The notes beneath the pieces were generated by a model. The model saw only the letters and a list, made by a program, of their open reading frames with translations. It had not been told where the DNA came from and made no database searches. Position numbers and translations under genes: made by a program. A stretch of DNA of 64,000 nucleotides from Pedobacter sp. Leaf41 (GTDB lineage: Bacteria; Bacteroidota; Bacteroidia; Sphingobacteriales; Sphingobacteriaceae): assembly GCF_001422545.1 (NCBI RefSeq), contig NZ_LMLE01000009.1:248001-312000 (forward strand), in the 5' to 3' direction. Of this stretch, positions 43,846 through 52,389 are shown piece after piece (position 1 is the stretch's first letter; each line of letters starts with the position of its first letter).

Positions 43846-44910
43846 TTATAATACCCAGTTCCACCCAAATTCATCTGGCGCTAAGCCATATCGAATATCA
43901 TTTAATTTCTTAGCTATTCCATTAGAAATATGCCTTGTTGATGGGTCTGATAATTGGTAAGTTTCGCCCTTGTAACCAATTACACCAACGTGAGTCACTG
44001 TAGCCGCGGTACCTGCAGCAAAAGCTTCAGTTAAAGTACCATTTTTAATACCCTCGATCACCTCTGCAACAGAGACCCTACGTTCTTCCACTTCGATGCC
44101 TGCATCTTTGGCCAATTTAATAATTGTATCTCGTGTAACGCCATCCAATACCGTACTACGAATGGAAGGTGTAACTAACTTTCCATTGATTACAAAGATC
44201 AAATTGGCAGTGCCAGCTTCTTCAATATATTCGTGAGTTACTGAATCTGTCCAGATTAATTGATCAAACCCTTCTTTTTTGGCTTGCTCAAAGGGATAAA
44301 GTGAACGGGCGTAATTTCCAGCGGTTTTTGCAAATCCAACTCCACCTTCATCGGCACGGGTAAATTCCGTCTCAATTTTAACTTGTAAAGCAGAGCTATA
44401 ATAAGGGCCGGTAGGCGTTGTTAATAAGGCAAACTTGTAAGTATCCGATGCTCTCACGCCTAAGTAAGGATCGGTAGCAAACATAACCGGACGAATGTAA
44501 AGCGCATAATCTTCCTGATTCGGCACCCATTTCTCATCAACATTAATTAAGGCTGCTAATCCCTGCATAAATATTTCTTCAGGAATAGTAGCCATAGACA
44601 TTCTCGCTGCAGATTTATTAAAACGCTCAAAGTTTTTGTCAGCACGGAATACACTAATTTTTCCATCGGGTTGGCGATAAGCTTTCAAACCCTCAAAAAT
44701 AGCCTGACCATAATGAAGGGCAGAAATTGCTGGACTCATCGGAATAGGTCCGTAAGGAATAATCTGTAAATTTTTCCATTCGCCATCTTCGTAATCGGCG
44801 GTAAACATGTGGTCGGTAAAAACTTTACCGAATGGTAATTGAGAAAAATCTGTCACTGTCAAACGAGTCTGATCAGCTTTGGTGATTTTTATATCTAGTG
44901 TCTCGGTCAT
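43846..44910 (-). CDS. ilvE: Branched-chain amino acid aminotransferase
   Basis: PLP enzyme that makes or degrades Val, Leu and Ile. The 354-residue protein belongs to the eukaryote-like class II form: HYGQAIFEGLKAYR, the cofactor-binding lysine in FAKTAGNY (near 197), EYIEEAGTANLIFV and VLDGVTRDTIIKLA. The C-terminus GTAATVTHVGVIGY is also typical. A strong terminator follows. Confidence 0.95.
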   Translation of the reverse strand: MTETLDIKITKADQTRLTVTDFSQLPFGKVFTDHMFTADYEDGEWKNLQIIPYGPIPMSPAISALHYGQAIFEGLKAYRQPDGKISVFRADKNFERFNKSAARMSMATIPEEIFMQGLAALINVDEKWVPNQEDYALYIRPVMFATDPYLGVRASDTYKFALLTTPTGPYYSSALQVKIETEFTRADEGGVGFAKTAGNYARSLYPFEQAKKEGFDQLIWTDSVTHEYIEEAGTANLIFVINGKLVTPSIRSTVLDGVTRDTIIKLAKDAGIEVEERRVSVAEVIEGIKNGTLTEAFAAGTAATVTHVGVIGYKGETYQLSDPSTRHISNGIAKKLNDIRYGLAPDEFGWNWVL

Positions 44911-45056
44911 AATTTAAATTTTGGGATGAGAGAATTTTGAATGATTGAATGATTTGCGAATCGAAAATTCACTCATTCTATCAGTCACTCCATCTATCAT
45001 TTTCTAATTGACGCAAATTAGCAAAAAACGAGCTTTTTTAATAGTATTTTCTGATA
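44911..45056. other. Spacer with short degenerate repeats
   Basis: Between ilvE and the dioxygenase gene there are runs of GAATGATT (44939-44956) and a loose inverted partner (ACTCATTC, ATCAGTCACTCCATC). No reading frame was found. Confidence 0.4.
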
Positions 45057-46022
45057 TTAATCTTTGTTTTTGAGTGTTTTGAGTACACTAAGCACCCAGC
45101 CTTTGCCCCATTCTCCAATTTGATCATCACTCCATAAAAAAGGATAAAAAATTCGTTTTTGAAAACGCGGAGGCAAATATTTCTGCCAGTTGGTACCGCC
45201 GGTTGCGGCTACATCAATCGGATCTTTTTCTAAATAACGCACTGCTGATTTATAGTGCGACAATGGCCACTTTACATTGACATATAAATCGAGCTTACGC
45301 AATTCTTCTGCAAGCGCAGAAACATCAGCACCATTTGCTGACAGCTGATGATACAAAGCCGAGAAATTTGTAAGTGATCTATTTTTAGCCAGCTGTAAAA
45401 ACTGAGCGGCATATTTTTTAATAAATTGCTTTAATGTTAAAGTTTGCTTACCCGATGACAACTCAGTAGCACCAAACTTCCAATAAATATGTTCGAACTG
45501 TTCTTCGATAGTAGCAGTGCTTAATTCTTCGCGTTTACTTTTATCAACCAAACGAATAAAATCAGTTGCACAAATCTCAATCATTCGATATTGCCCGGAT
45601 TGAAAACCGCTAGCAGGCAATAATGACATTCTGAACTTCAAAAATTGTTCTTTCTCCATGCCATCCACCATCACCTCGAAAGAAGTAGTCAATGCATTAA
45701 AATAAGCATTAATTCTTTTAACACGAGCAGTAAAAAATTCGACAGTTAAATTTTCATGTTCAGCAATTTGCCTGCATTCATGCAAGGCCAGCTTAAAATA
45801 TAACTCAGTAATTTGATGGTACATGATGAAAATCTCTTCATCAGGAAACGGCGTTTTTGGACTTTGTAAACTTAGCAGCGTATCCAAATGGATGTAATCC
45901 CAATAGGTGAGAAAATCGGCATATAGCAACCCATCCAGGTAAGAAGCCATATCCTGCCCCATGGCTGTATATTTTTCTTGTAGCTGATGAAGTTTATCTT
46001 TTATTTCAGGTGTAAAATCCAT
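45057..46022 (-). CDS. Tryptophan 2,3-dioxygenase family protein
   Basis: Heme enzyme that opens the indole ring of tryptophan. The 321-residue protein has the distal segment IMYHQITELYFKLALHE, the PASGFQSGQYRMIE substrate block, and the proximal region SHYKSAVRYL with TGGTNWQKYLPP near the end. Length is somewhat above the bacterial average (about 280). No kynurenine-pathway partners are beside it, so its metabolic role is not shown. It is divergent from the fluoride antiporter. Confidence 0.9.
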   Translation of the reverse strand: MDFTPEIKDKLHQLQEKYTAMGQDMASYLDGLLYADFLTYWDYIHLDTLLSLQSPKTPFPDEEIFIMYHQITELYFKLALHECRQIAEHENLTVEFFTARVKRINAYFNALTTSFEVMVDGMEKEQFLKFRMSLLPASGFQSGQYRMIEICATDFIRLVDKSKREELSTATIEEQFEHIYWKFGATELSSGKQTLTLKQFIKKYAAQFLQLAKNRSLTNFSALYHQLSANGADVSALAEELRKLDLYVNVKWPLSHYKSAVRYLEKDPIDVAATGGTNWQKYLPPRFQKRIFYPFLWSDDQIGEWGKGWVLSVLKTLKNKD

Positions 46023-46057
46023 TATTCTAAGTTAGCTTTACAAAGGTGTTAAAGATT

Positions 46058-46088
46058 TTGGAAGAAATTGCTAAAATTTATACATTTG
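46058..46088 (+). promoter_or_regulatory. Promoter of the fluoride antiporter
   Basis: TTG (46058-46060) and TACATTTG (46081-46088) are 20 bases apart. The expected start at about 46093-46096 is exactly at the first base pair of the riboswitch. Confidence 0.75.
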
Positions 46089-46093
46089 AACAA

Positions 46094-46142
46094 TGGCGAT
46101 GGGGTACCGCCAAAACCGCCAAACAGGCTGATGACTCCTACA
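46094..46142 (+). ncRNA. Fluoride riboswitch (crcB motif)
   Basis: The sequence follows the fluoride aptamer: P1 TGGCG/CGCCA (46094-46098 with 46108-46112), hairpin P3 GCC/GGC (46118-46120 with 46126-46128) with a 5-base loop, and the highly conserved tail CTGATGACTCCTAC. The pseudoknot GGGGT (46101-46105) with ACTCC (46134-46138) also forms, with one G-U pair. It is in the leader of a CLC-type antiporter gene, a known target of this riboswitch class. No T-run terminator lies between it and the ATG, so control is probably at translation (inference). Confidence 0.92.
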
Positions 46143-46164
46143 ATTTTATTTAAATTGAATTCTA

Positions 46165-47454
46165 ATGCCTGTTAAAAAACCAACAGAAGCATTCCTTCTG
46201 TCTATCAATTCCTTTATTAAAAAGGATTTTGGAGTAGTATTATTGAGCACTTCAAAATGGCTTTTAATAGCAGCTCTAATTGGTGCAATAGTTGGCTCTG
46301 CATCTGCCCTATTTTTAGTATCCTTAAATTGGGCAACGAATTTCAGAGAAAGCCACCTTTGGATCATTTCATTTTTACCAGTTGCAGGTCTTTTAATTGG
46401 CTTAGCATATCATTATTGGGGCAAGGATGTTGTTAAAGGAAACAATCTTTTAATTGAAGAATTACAGTCACCCAAAAAGGTAATTCCATTAATTATGGCA
46501 CCATTAATTTTTGCCGGAACGATTATTACTCATTTATTTGGAGGATCGGCAGGAAGAGAAGGAACTGCTGTACAAATTGGAGGTGCTTTTGCCGATCAGT
46601 TTACCAAGCTATTTAAGTTAAAGCCACGCGACAGAAAAATTATTCTCATCTGCGGAATTAGTGCTGGCTTTGCGTCGGTATTCGGGACGCCATTAGCAGG
46701 TGCAATTTTCGGCCTAGAGGTTTTCGTGGTTGGTAGTTTAGTGTACACTGCAATTTTGCCTTCGTTTTTAGCCGCTATAATTGCCGATTATGCATGCAAA
46801 GCTTGGGGAGTTGGCCACACTCATTATTCCATTGGTGTTGTGCCACAAATGGATGCCATTAATCTGTTACTATCGTTGGGTGTTGGAATTGTTTTTGGCT
46901 TAGTGGCCAGATCTTTCTCCGCCTTAAACCATGGCTTTTCTAACTTGTTCAGTAAAATAAAGTATCCGCCTTTAAGGCCAGTATTTGGTGGGTTGACTTT
47001 AATTGTCATTATCTATTTCTTGGATACTACAAGATATATAGGATTAGGAATTCCCGTAATTTCTGAATCATTTACGCAACAGGAACCTTATTATACGTTT
47101 GCCATCAAACTTTTTTTAACGGCATTAACCTTAGGTTGTGGCTTTAAAGGTGGAGAAGTAACCCCATTATTTTTCATTGGCGCAACATTAGGTAGTTTCT
47201 TGAGTGTTTTTATTCCATTACCTATCGGATTATTAGCTGGAATAGGTTTCGTCGCCGTCTTCTCTGGCGCAGCAAATACACCATTGGCTTGTATTTTTAT
47301 GGGAGTAGAATTGTTTGGTGTAGCATCTGGAATATACATTGCTCTTGCTTGCGTTGTAGCCTATCTATTTTCCGGGCATACTGGCATCTATCGTTCGCAA
47401 GCTATTGGTAGCCCAAAACATTTGTTGTTAAAAAGACATCAGTTTTTGAGGTAA
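46165..47454 (+). CDS. CLC-F type fluoride/proton antiporter
   Basis: A 429-residue CLC membrane protein. Chloride-type CLCs have GSGIP, GREGP and GxFxP. Here the equivalents are GNNLL (residues 92-96), GREGT (130-134) and GGEVTP (329-334); GNN- or GM-type first motifs and GREGT/GREGV belong, as I recall, to the fluoride-exporting CLC-F branch. The gating glutamate (E132) is kept. A fluoride riboswitch precedes the gene. It would expel fluoride in exchange for protons and so protect enolase and pyrophosphatase. Confidence 0.93.
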   Translation: MPVKKPTEAFLLSINSFIKKDFGVVLLSTSKWLLIAALIGAIVGSASALFLVSLNWATNFRESHLWIISFLPVAGLLIGLAYHYWGKDVVKGNNLLIEELQSPKKVIPLIMAPLIFAGTIITHLFGGSAGREGTAVQIGGAFADQFTKLFKLKPRDRKIILICGISAGFASVFGTPLAGAIFGLEVFVVGSLVYTAILPSFLAAIIADYACKAWGVGHTHYSIGVVPQMDAINLLLSLGVGIVFGLVARSFSALNHGFSNLFSKIKYPPLRPVFGGLTLIVIIYFLDTTRYIGLGIPVISESFTQQEPYYTFAIKLFLTALTLGCGFKGGEVTPLFFIGATLGSFLSVFIPLPIGLLAGIGFVAVFSGAANTPLACIFMGVELFGVASGIYIALACVVAYLFSGHTGIYRSQAIGSPKHLLLKRHQFLR

Positions 47455-47530
47455 GCTTTGACAACTTTCTTTCTTAAGCCCTAGCAAAGTTGTCAAAACT
47501 TAAACCATTGATAAAGGTCAAATCGTTGAA

Positions 47531-48832
47531 TTAATATAACACCCTAAATTTTATAGTGTGCTCAATCTTTTTGAGTGATTTAAATAATTGTTTATCGTAT
47601 TCAGCATTGATATCGGTAATTGCATATCCAATTTCGGGGTTTGTCATTAAAAACTGGCTTACAATGTTGATATCATGTTTGGCGAACACGGTATTAATTT
47701 TGGCCATAATGCCTGGAACATTTTTATGGATATGAATTAATCGGTGCGATTTATCGATTTTCGGCAACTGCAAATTCGGAAAATTGGCACTTAAATAAGT
47801 AGCGCCGGTATTCATAAAATCAGCTACCCGTTTTGGAATAAAATCGATATTTCGGGGATTGTTTTTCGGATCATCGAAAACTACAATTCCTTGTTTTGTA
47901 CAAACATCAAAGTCGATTTTATTTTTTGCGCTCCCTAAATAACCAATTGTTTTAAGTTTAGCAGCGCTTTTTAGTTGTTCTTTATCAATCTTTTCGCCAT
48001 CTGCCAGAACAATAATGCCTACATCTTTTACATATTTTTCTTCGAAAGAAGTTTTATGCCTGATGGACAAGCCGTCATTCTTCAGTATAGAAAGTGTTAG
48101 TGGATCAACATCGCCAATAACTAAACAAAGAATCCTGTTTTTGGGGTAAGAAATTGCTCTTGGCAAATCATTCACATAGAGGAATTCGTCAAAACTTGGC
48201 GTCACGTGATCGGCTTTGGCAACAATGCTTTCACGGGCAATATTTTCTGTAAAGGCGAAAAACTTATTGATCAGCCCACTTTCCCGCAGCTGAAAATCTG
48301 AATAACCATCGCCAATACCGAAAAGTTCCCCTTCTAATTTTAAATGCTGCAATAACTTTACTTTTCCGCCTTCTTCACTTAAAGGGTTCGCATGATCGTA
48401 ATCTATAATTTTTCCATCACCAGTGGTTACAAAAGTATTGGCATAAATATTTTCTTTTTTGATGTGATACTGGCTCACCACTGGTGTAATAAATTCTTTA
48501 AAACCGCCAGAAACGATTAAAACATCATCAGCATGCTTTTTAAAAAATTCTGCGTTACGCGAAAATGAGGTAGAAACTTTCTTTTTTAAATGTTTAATTA
48601 GTTGTTTCAAATGATCCTCATTTGCCTCCAGCAATTTCACACGTTGCGCTAAACTTTCTGAAAATGAAAGTTTGCCTTCCATGGCTAAATTGGTATAATC
48701 CTCAATCTTCTGGAAAATCGCCTCTTTATCTGGGTGGTTCTTTAAAGAGATTCTAGCAAGTTCATCAAGTGCTTCTACCTGGGTAAAAGTACTGTCGAAA
48801 TCGATAATGTAATACGCTTTTTGTTTGGGCAT
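47531..48832 (-). CDS. Phosphoserine phosphatase fused to a SerA remnant with ACT domain
   Basis: A 433-residue chimera. Residues 1-215 are a HAD-IB phosphatase: nucleophile DFDST (11-15), VSGGF (107-111) and GIGDGYSDFQL (172-182). From about 292 the chain resembles the substrate domain of D-3-phosphoglycerate dehydrogenase (KIDFDVCTKQGIVVFDDP), then joins directly to the SerA tail (SANFPNLQLP) and ACT domain (RLIHIHKNVPGIMAKINTVF, 364-433), with no NAD-binding GxGxxG between. The gene overlaps the upstream SDR gene by one base. Function as phosphatase is expected; the ACT domain may sense serine. Confidence 0.9.
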   Translation of the reverse strand: MPKQKAYYIIDFDSTFTQVEALDELARISLKNHPDKEAIFQKIEDYTNLAMEGKLSFSESLAQRVKLLEANEDHLKQLIKHLKKKVSTSFSRNAEFFKKHADDVLIVSGGFKEFITPVVSQYHIKKENIYANTFVTTGDGKIIDYDHANPLSEEGGKVKLLQHLKLEGELFGIGDGYSDFQLRESGLINKFFAFTENIARESIVAKADHVTPSFDEFLYVNDLPRAISYPKNRILCLVIGDVDPLTLSILKNDGLSIRHKTSFEEKYVKDVGIIVLADGEKIDKEQLKSAAKLKTIGYLGSAKNKIDFDVCTKQGIVVFDDPKNNPRNIDFIPKRVADFMNTGATYLSANFPNLQLPKIDKSHRLIHIHKNVPGIMAKINTVFAKHDINIVSQFLMTNPEIGYAITDINAEYDKQLFKSLKKIEHTIKFRVLY

Positions 48833-49794
48833 TATTTTAAGTGTTGGGTAATTTCTGTTATACTTTGAGCCAGTGGTTTAAAAACGATTCCGGTTTGCTC
48901 AATCACTTTATTATTATTATAATAACTTAAAGTGATACTACTTTTAGCAGTGTCTTTAGTTATTGATGGTTCATTTCTGGTGAAAAAGGATGTAAATTTC
49001 AATGCTCGCCAGGCTATACCAAGCATCCATGCTTTTGCTTCCTTTGTTGGCGGCTTTACTCCAAAACCTATTGCTATCTGTGTAAATAAATCTTTGTAAT
49101 GAATATCTTCAGATGATAAAATGTAGCGCTCTCCTGAAACTTCAGCATCCATCAACAAAATCATCGCTTTTACTACATCTTCTAAATCAACAAAACCAGA
49201 GGCGCCGTTTGTATAAAAAGGAAATCCATCTTTTACTAATTTGAAGATGGCTCCACTGCCTTCAAAACCGGCATTCTTCCCAATAATTACCGATGGGTTT
49301 ACAATTACGGCATCGAGACCTTCGTTAATTCCACGCCACACTTCCATCTCGCTTTCATACTTCGATAGCCCGTAAGCGTGTGCTTTAGAATCATATTCCC
49401 AAAAGTCTTTTTCAGAAATTTTATTCCCTCTTTTTGCTATTCCTAAAGCAGCAACTGAGCTCACATGTAAAAGCCTGCAATTATTTTCGGCACAGAGATT
49501 TACAATGTTTGAAGTTCCATCGATATTGACATGGAACAATTGTTTTTTATGTTTAGCACTTAAAGATACAAAAGCCGCACAGTGATAAACATGAGTTACT
49601 TTTTCAAAGGCTTCTTCCAGGTCAGCGGGTTCATTTATATCACCCAGAACCCATTCAATTAATGGATTGTCTTTAATTATAACCGGAATTTTTGAATTTT
49701 CACGTTTCAGCGCTCGTACGGTTAAACCCTTATCGGTTAACTGTTTTAATAATTCAGACCCTAAAAATCCCGTTCCTCCGGTTACCAGTATCAT
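48832..49794 (-). CDS. NAD-dependent epimerase/dehydratase (extended SDR)
   Basis: A 320-residue protein with the nucleotide motif TGGTGFLGSELL near residue 5, the VSSVAALG segment and catalytic YGLSKYESE (YxxxK, Tyr near 142). Such proteins act on sugars, cinnamoyl or dihydroflavonol-like substrates. The stop overlaps the serB-chimera start by one base, indicating coupling with it, but no biochemical link is shown. Confidence 0.88.
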   Translation of the reverse strand: MILVTGGTGFLGSELLKQLTDKGLTVRALKRENSKIPVIIKDNPLIEWVLGDINEPADLEEAFEKVTHVYHCAAFVSLSAKHKKQLFHVNIDGTSNIVNLCAENNCRLLHVSSVAALGIAKRGNKISEKDFWEYDSKAHAYGLSKYESEMEVWRGINEGLDAVIVNPSVIIGKNAGFEGSGAIFKLVKDGFPFYTNGASGFVDLEDVVKAMILLMDAEVSGERYILSSEDIHYKDLFTQIAIGFGVKPPTKEAKAWMLGIAWRALKFTSFFTRNEPSITKDTAKSSITLSYYNNNKVIEQTGIVFKPLAQSITEITQHLK

Positions 49795-49865
49795 TTTATT
49801 TTTTTCGAGCTATATGTGGAAATACGCATTCAAAAATAGATATTTGAGCCGAGAGTTTTAAATAT

Positions 49866-51047
49866 ATGTCATTAACGGATTTCTTTTCCCCAATAAACCC
49901 TGATAGTTTTACACCAAAGCAAGGATTTTTAACAAGCCAGCTAGGTTTAAAAGCACACATTTTTACCGAATCGTTTCCTGATTTTGAAGAGAATACTTAC
50001 GATTTGGCCATTATTGGTGTGTTAGATGGAAGGGGGGCAGTAAATAATGAAGGCTGTGCGTTGGCACCCGATTATTTCAGGGAGAAATTTTACAAACTTA
50101 ATGAAGGGTCTTTCAGCAGTAGAATTGTCGATTTAGGAAATATCAAGCATGGCGCAACGGTTGCCGATACTTACATTGCCATCAAAATGGTGGTGTCTGA
50201 TTTGATCAAAAAAGACATCATTCCCATTATTATCGGCGGCGGCCAGGATTTAACCTATGCCCAATATTTAGGCTATGAAGATTTAGAGCAAAAGGTGGAT
50301 CTGGTAATTATCGACAATCAATTCGATATTGGCGACGATGATACCCTTGGAATCGAAACAAGATCAGACTGTTATCTGAATAAGATTTTTCTTCATCAAC
50401 CCAACTATCTTTTCAATTACAGCAACATTGGTTATCAAACTTATTTTGTAAATCAAGAAAGCCTGAGTGTGATGGACAAGCTTTATTTTGATGTTCACCG
50501 TCTTGGAGAATTTGCTCAGGACATCACGTTGACAGAGCCCATTATCCGCAATGCGAACATGATCAGTTTTGATCTGGGTGCCATCCGATCGGCTGATGCT
50601 GCAGCAAATGCGAACACTACACCTAATGGTTTCGACGGTGAAGAAGCCTGCCGAATTGCCCGTTATGCCGGCATGAACGATAAATTGACTTCAATTGGTT
50701 TTTACGAATTTAACCCGGCCTACGATAATAATGGCCAAACCGCGTTTTTGCTGGCGCAGATGATCTGGTATTTTGTAGATGGTTTTTATGCCCGTAAAAA
50801 GGATTTCCCACTTACACCAAAATCACAATTTATGATTTACAGAACCAGTTTGAAAGATGGTTCTGGTGAAATGGTTTTCGTGAAAAGCAAAAAATCAGAT
50901 CGCTGGTGGATGCAGGTTCCATATCCTTCGGGCCAATCGAAAAACGAACGTTACCACCTCGTACCTTGCCGTTATGATGATTACCAGACTGCAGTAAGCG
51001 GCGAAATGCCCGATTTATGGTGGCGTACTTTTCAGAAGTTATCCTAA
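49866..51047 (+). CDS. Degenerate arginase/formimidoylglutamase family protein
   Basis: A 393-residue ureohydrolase-fold protein. Canonical enzymes bind two Mn ions through GGGHD, DxHxD and SxDxDxxDP. Here those sites read GGGQD (124-128), IDNQFD (149-154, histidine replaced by glutamine) and SFDLGAIRSAD (234-244). Several metal ligands are lost, so hydrolysis of arginine or formimidoylglutamate is doubtful. The overall length and fold motifs are otherwise intact, suggesting purifying selection for another role. No operon partner is evident. Confidence 0.85.
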   Translation: MSLTDFFSPINPDSFTPKQGFLTSQLGLKAHIFTESFPDFEENTYDLAIIGVLDGRGAVNNEGCALAPDYFREKFYKLNEGSFSSRIVDLGNIKHGATVADTYIAIKMVVSDLIKKDIIPIIIGGGQDLTYAQYLGYEDLEQKVDLVIIDNQFDIGDDDTLGIETRSDCYLNKIFLHQPNYLFNYSNIGYQTYFVNQESLSVMDKLYFDVHRLGEFAQDITLTEPIIRNANMISFDLGAIRSADAAANANTTPNGFDGEEACRIARYAGMNDKLTSIGFYEFNPAYDNNGQTAFLLAQMIWYFVDGFYARKKDFPLTPKSQFMIYRTSLKDGSGEMVFVKSKKSDRWWMQVPYPSGQSKNERYHLVPCRYDDYQTAVSGEMPDLWWRTFQKLS

Positions 51048-51110
51048 TCCAATGGATAATTTGTAGAAGTTCAAACACACTTCAACGCTACCATAATTTT
51101 ACACAAGCAA

Positions 51111-51142
51111 TTGCGTTCTAGCTATATATATCACTACTTTTG
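51111..51142 (+). promoter_or_regulatory. Promoter of the TlpA-like gene
   Basis: TTG (51111-51113), 21-base spacer, then TACTTTTG (51135-51142). The leader is short (about 15 bases before the ATG at 51161), which excludes translation from a TTG at 51140. Confidence 0.6.
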
Positions 51143-51160
51143 AAAAAACAAATCTCATTA

Positions 51161-52306
51161 ATGAAAAAAATATTATTATCTGCGCTGGCCTTATTGCCTT
51201 TAGCAGCGTTGGCGCAAAAACCGTTTACACTAAACGGAAATATAAAAGGATTAAAAGCTGGTAGTAAAGTTTATCTGATTTATCAGGGCGATGGAAAAAA
51301 TATTACCGATTCTACAACGGTTGTAAATGGAGCATTTTCTTTTAAAGGTACGGTTGAAAATCCTGCACAGGGAAGTCTTTATTTAAACAAAAATCCCTAC
51401 GTTACCCGTCCTGCGGAAGGGGAAAAATTAGATGGTTTATCTATCTACGTAGAACCAGGAAATATTAATTTGACAGCTACAGATTCGTTGAAAAACGCTG
51501 CTATTGTTGGTTCTCCAGTGAATGATGATGCCAGGAAATTAAAAGCTTTAACCAAACCAGTTAATGATAGGTTAATGGCTATAGATGCTGAATACAGAGC
51601 ATTTACTCCAGAGCAGAAAAAGGATGAAGCCTTAATGACTAAGTTAAGAGAGAAATTTGAGAAAGAATCAGAAGCGCTTCCGCCGCTTTTATTAAACTTC
51701 GCACAGAATAACCCGAAATCATACATCAGTTTGAGTGCGATTGGTCAATTAGCGAGTGATCCGGAACAAGCTGTTGCGGCTGAAAAGGCATTTACAGCGC
51801 TATCTCCAGAATTGAAGGCAACTCCAAACGGAAAACAACTTACCCAAATGTTCGATGCGGGGAGAAAAACCGCTGTGGGTGTAATGGCTATGGATTTTAC
51901 CCAAGCAGATACCGCAGGCAAACCTGTTAAGTTGTCTGATTTTAAAGGAAAATATGTTTTGGTTGATTTTTGGGCTTCTTGGTGCGGGCCATGTCGCCAG
52001 GAAAATCCAAATGTAGTGTTAGCCTATAATAAATTTAAAGATAAAGGTTTTACCGTTTTAGGTGTTTCGTTAGATCAACCTGGTAAAAAAGCTGCCTGGT
52101 TAAAAGCCATTGCAGATGATAAGTTAACCTGGACTCATGTTTCTGATCTGAAATTCTGGAACAATGAAGTTGCCCAGCTTTATGGCATTCGTTCAATTCC
52201 AGCTAACTTTTTAATAGATCCAACCGGAAAAATTATTGCTAAAGGTTTAAGAGAGCAGGCATTGCAAGACAAGCTTCAGGAACTTTTGGGAAGCAAATCG
52301 AAATAG
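51161..52306 (+). CDS. Thiol-disulfide oxidoreductase, DUF4369 plus TlpA/AhpC domain
   Basis: A 381-residue secreted protein: signal peptide (ALALLPLAALAQ), N-terminal DUF4369 domain (GNIKGLKAGSKVYLIYQ), a helical middle part and a C-terminal thioredoxin domain with the CxxC site FWASWCGPCRQEN (Cys near 282 and 285) and a proline in the IRSIPANF loop. It probably reduces disulfides in the periplasm, as in cytochrome maturation or stress repair. Start at the ATG 7 codons after an unsuitable TTG. Confidence 0.92.
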   Translation: MKKILLSALALLPLAALAQKPFTLNGNIKGLKAGSKVYLIYQGDGKNITDSTTVVNGAFSFKGTVENPAQGSLYLNKNPYVTRPAEGEKLDGLSIYVEPGNINLTATDSLKNAAIVGSPVNDDARKLKALTKPVNDRLMAIDAEYRAFTPEQKKDEALMTKLREKFEKESEALPPLLLNFAQNNPKSYISLSAIGQLASDPEQAVAAEKAFTALSPELKATPNGKQLTQMFDAGRKTAVGVMAMDFTQADTAGKPVKLSDFKGKYVLVDFWASWCGPCRQENPNVVLAYNKFKDKGFTVLGVSLDQPGKKAAWLKAIADDKLTWTHVSDLKFWNNEVAQLYGIRSIPANFLIDPTGKIIAKGLREQALQDKLQELLGSKSK

Positions 52307-52322
52307 ATTCCACTTCATAACG

Positions 52323-52381
52323 AAGCCGCAGATTTGCAGATTTTATTAAATAAATAATCTGCAAATCTGCGGCTTTTTTTT
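52323..52381 (+). terminator. Terminator of the TlpA-like gene
   Basis: A 20-bp perfect stem, AAGCCGCAGATTTGCAGATT with its complement at 52356-52375, and a long T run. The left arm repeats GCAGATT twice. Confidence 0.95.
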
Positions 52382-52389
52382 GTGATGAA

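Noticed and set aside
46146-46367. Minus-strand frame opposite the fluoride antiporter start
   Set aside because: It is a shadow of the antiporter frame, and its end runs into the riboswitch leader; no family motif.
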